Source: Leisingera daeponensis DSM 23529 (GTDB taxonomy: Bacteria; Pseudomonadota; Alphaproteobacteria; Rhodobacterales; Rhodobacteraceae). From it: DNA of 64,000 nt. Both the position numbers and the translations under genes were made by a program. Shown here piece after piece: positions 61,901-64,000 of the stretch (positions are counted from its first letter, which is position 1; the number at the start of each line of letters is the position of its first letter). Location: contig NZ_KI421500.1 of NCBI RefSeq assembly GCF_000473145.1, forward strand, positions 3,851,262 through 3,915,261. The letters are read 5' to 3'. Below the pieces are notes generated by a model that worked only from the letters and a program-made list of their open reading frames with translations, had not been told where the DNA came from and searched no databases.

Positions 61901-63157
61901 ATGGCGAGATATAGGTCACTCGATGAAATCTTTGACGAAGAAGATGAGCTCGGCCTTCTGAAAAATGTGAAACCCAGAAGGCCTGCTTCCTCGGCGCCCG
62001 ATGATCGAAATGCGGAAATCGTCGCTGAAGTGAATGCATTCTATGAAGCCCATGGACGCCTACCGGATGAAGGTGGGCAAACCATCGAAGAGATGAAGCT
62101 GGGAACGATTTGGCAATCCATTCGTGGCGTGCCTACTGAGGCTATGGTCGCAGCAGACAAAAACCGGCTTCTGGGGTATGGAGCCCCTGCCAGAAACTTT
62201 GCTCTTGAGACGGAAACCACAGCGGCACCTCAGGAGCCGTCGTGGCGAGACGAACCTGAAGATGAGACTGTGCCAACCAGCCTCGACGATATTTTCGAGG
62301 AAGACGACGAGGATTTCCCTGAGGCTGTAATCGGCCTAAGGCATGTAACGCCCGCGGCAGAGAGGGAGCAGCCCAGTCACCGTGCGGACATGTTCCCCTG
62401 TTCTGATTTCCAACTATTCGAGCAGGGCTTTATGGACATGCAAGCCAAGCTGGAAACTGGTGAGCGTGATGTCAGCCCCATTGAAGACCGGCAAGAGCTA
62501 CGGATCAATGAAGGCGACTTCATCATTCATCGCGGGTTGCTTGCCTACATAGCCGAGAAGACTGAACACACCCGCCGAGGAGGGAAGCCAGATCAGCGCC
62601 TCAGGATAATCTTTTCCAACGGCATGGAAAATGACCCCCTTGTCTCCTCTCTCCGCAAAGCCCTCGCGGCAGATAAGACCGCCCGCTACATTCACAGGCC
62701 AGGCCTTGGTCCTCTCGACCCTGAATGGGAAGAGGATGCTTTGGAACTGACCGGCACCATTTATGTGGCGCGCAGCAAGTCAGAGCGCCCTGAAATAAAA
62801 GAGGTTCGTCACATCCTGCACAAGATCGGTGTCACGTCTCAGGACGTTCGGCGTCGAGTGGCAGACGCGCGCAATGATGCAACCTTTCTACTTGCCGATG
62901 TAGATATCGTTGCAACCTACAAACTGCGAAATCTTTCCAGAATGAAGATTGAAGACCTGCTTCACAGGTTCTTTGATGCTGCCCGTCCTTCCGGCCTGAC
63001 CATAACAGACCGCTTTGGGAAGAAGGTCTTCCCTCGGGAGTGGTTTTATGTCCTGCCCGAACATGTGGCTGAAGCGGTCAAGCTGATCCAGGATGGAACG
63101 ATGCATCTCTATCGTTACGATCCAACCGTTCAAAAGATCGTAAGGATCGAGGATTGA
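61901..63157 (+). CDS. GIY-YIG (T5orf172-like) nuclease protein
   Basis: A 418-aa protein starting MARYRSLDEIFDEEDE behind TAGGAAAC; an upstream in-frame start is within the helicase gene and unlikely. The N-terminal 200 residues are acidic and include two similar segments (SLDEIFDEEDE and SLDDIFEEDDE). The C-terminal domain (about 280-395) has GIY-YIG features: GTIYVARS with Tyr288, KIGVTSQDVRRRV with Arg, and REWFYV. It is the third gene of the methyltransferase-helicase operon and the presumable effector nuclease. The duplicated acidic motif may bind the helicase or mimic DNA. Confidence 0.8.
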   Translation: MARYRSLDEIFDEEDELGLLKNVKPRRPASSAPDDRNAEIVAEVNAFYEAHGRLPDEGGQTIEEMKLGTIWQSIRGVPTEAMVAADKNRLLGYGAPARNFALETETTAAPQEPSWRDEPEDETVPTSLDDIFEEDDEDFPEAVIGLRHVTPAAEREQPSHRADMFPCSDFQLFEQGFMDMQAKLETGERDVSPIEDRQELRINEGDFIIHRGLLAYIAEKTEHTRRGGKPDQRLRIIFSNGMENDPLVSSLRKALAADKTARYIHRPGLGPLDPEWEEDALELTGTIYVARSKSERPEIKEVRHILHKIGVTSQDVRRRVADARNDATFLLADVDIVATYKLRNLSRMKIEDLLHRFFDAARPSGLTITDRFGKKVFPREWFYVLPEHVAEAVKLIQDGTMHLYRYDPTVQKIVRIED

Positions 63158-63348
63158 AGGCACTGCTCGGGAGCAACTCAGGTTGCTTTAATGCATAGAG
63201 CGGGTGCCAAAAAATCTCCGGAGCGGATCGAACGTATCGTCAAGAATTTCGCGCATTAGCGAACCCGGGACGGAGGAGTTCGTTGATCTCCCGCCGTGAA
63301 CTCGGCGTTCTCGCACCATCGTGACGCCGAACGTTTACCATGGCATAC

Positions 63349-64000
63349 GGCTGTTCCGGCCGGAACTTTCGCCGCTGCTGGGCGCATGCCTCACAAGTGC
63401 GGCAGCGTCATTCCGGTCGTTCGGAAGCGGTTTCTGGCCAGCTATGGGTATCTGGCCCTTTCAGGCGATGCAGCAATTCCGGCCGGAACTTTGTCCGGGG
63501 CTGGGTGTGTGCCGTCCGGTCGCGGCAGCGTCATACCGGCCGTTTGGAAGCGGTTCCTGGCCGGCTGTGGCCATCGGTCCTTTTCAAGCGATACGGCTGT
63601 TCCGGCCGGAACTTTCGCCGCTGCTGGGCGCATGCCTCACAAGTGCGGCAGCGTCATGCCGGCTGTTCAGAAGCGGTTTCTGGCCAGCTGTGGGTATCTG
63701 GCTCTTTCAGGTGATACGGCTGTTCCGGCCGGAACTTTCGCCGCTGTTGGGCGCATGCCTCACAAGTGCGGCAGCGTCATACCGGCCGTTTGGAAGCGGT
63801 TTCTGGCCAGCTGCGGCTATCCGGCCCTTTCAGGTGATACGGCTGTTCCGGCCGGAACTTTGGTGGTCATCTGGCCCGTCCAGGCGCGGCAGCGTCATAC
63901 CGGCCGTTTGGAAGCGGTTCCTGGCCGGCTGTGGCCATCGGTCCTTTTCAAGCGATACGGCTGTTCCGGCCGGAACTTTCGCCGCTGCTGGGCGCATGCC
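63349..64000. repeat. 123-bp tandem repeats running off the window end
   Basis: The palindrome TTCCGGCCGGAA marks unit starts (TTCC at 63354, 63477, 63600, 63723, 63846 and 63964). Four intervals are 123 bases and one is 118. Other constant parts are GCGGCAGCGTCAT and GGAAGCGG-TT-CTGGCC. 123 is divisible by three, so a frame stays open through three units, but the 118-bp unit breaks it and codon character is poor, so I regard it as noncoding. The sequence between the GIY-YIG gene and the repeats (63158-63348) shows no gene. Confidence 0.8.

Noticed and set aside
57125..63157. DISARM system
   Set aside because: There is a methyltransferase and a helicase, but no DUF1998 (DrmB) or phospholipase-D (DrmC) gene, and the third gene is GIY-YIG.
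63340..63714. A 124-aa repeat protein at the window end
   Set aside because: The frame stays open only because 123 is divisible by three; the 118-bp unit breaks it, and there is no ribosome site or codon bias.

Overview
The window looks like the chromosome (or a large replicon) of a marine alphaproteobacterium of the Roseobacter group (Rhodobacteraceae). The grounds are high GC with CTG-rich codon use in the first 31 kb, a divergent pcaQ/pcaCHG aromatic-degradation locus, two methyl-accepting chemotaxis proteins, a type I secretion adhesin locus, a prkA-yeaH-spoVR operon and a Cu(I) P-type ATPase/CueR pair. The genus is inferred, not read directly. No rRNA, tRNA, integrase or replication gene was recognised.

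Region 1 (1-31.9 kb) is ordinary core or niche-adaptation sequence. It holds a chemotaxis receptor and a secreted trypsin-like protease. A minus-strand type I secretion operon follows: BapA-like Ig-repeat adhesin, TolC-like porin, ABC transporter and HlyD adaptor. Then come the stress operon prkA-yeaH-spoVR, a glutathione-dependent formaldehyde dehydrogenase facing it across a bidirectional terminator, and copA-cueR with a readable CueR promoter. The protocatechuate branch (pcaQ divergent from pcaC-pcaH-pcaG) ends in a BKACE-family gene, with no pcaB or pcaD in view. A periplasmic metallo-beta-lactamase-fold hydrolase, a second receptor, a small hypothetical gene and a TolB-like/TPR regulator close the region.

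Region 2 (about 31.9-63.2 kb) is an accessory island. It is mosaic, has insertion-sequence scars and gene-poor gaps, and contains several probable defence or conflict genes. (a) A 1769-residue protein joins an SF1 helicase, a Vsr/MTES-like endonuclease domain and a GreA/GreB-like C-terminal domain. (b) A LysR-sulfatase-binding protein-amidase catabolic cassette ends in a 105-bp element with perfect 25-bp inverted repeats. (c) A uracil-DNA-glycosylase-like gene is followed by a 55-bp tandem array of UUCG-tetraloop hairpins and a terminator. (d) A Fic protein with an AbiEi-like N-terminus is preceded by four 24-bp direct repeats and has shuffled inverted and direct copies of its flanks nearby. 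(e) Six tiny co-directional genes, four of them related to one another, lie between the right end of one IS3-type relic and the left end of another. (f) A GmrSD-like (DUF262/DUF1524) gene is present. (g) A three-gene unit encodes an MmeI-type DNA methyltransferase, an SF2 helicase and a GIY-YIG protein. The window ends inside a noncoding 123-bp tandem repeat.

The strongest candidates for something undescribed are the helicase-nuclease-GreA fusion, the Fic module with its iteron-like operator, the hairpin array, and the family of tiny tandem paralogues. All functional statements come from motifs read by eye; no database search was run.
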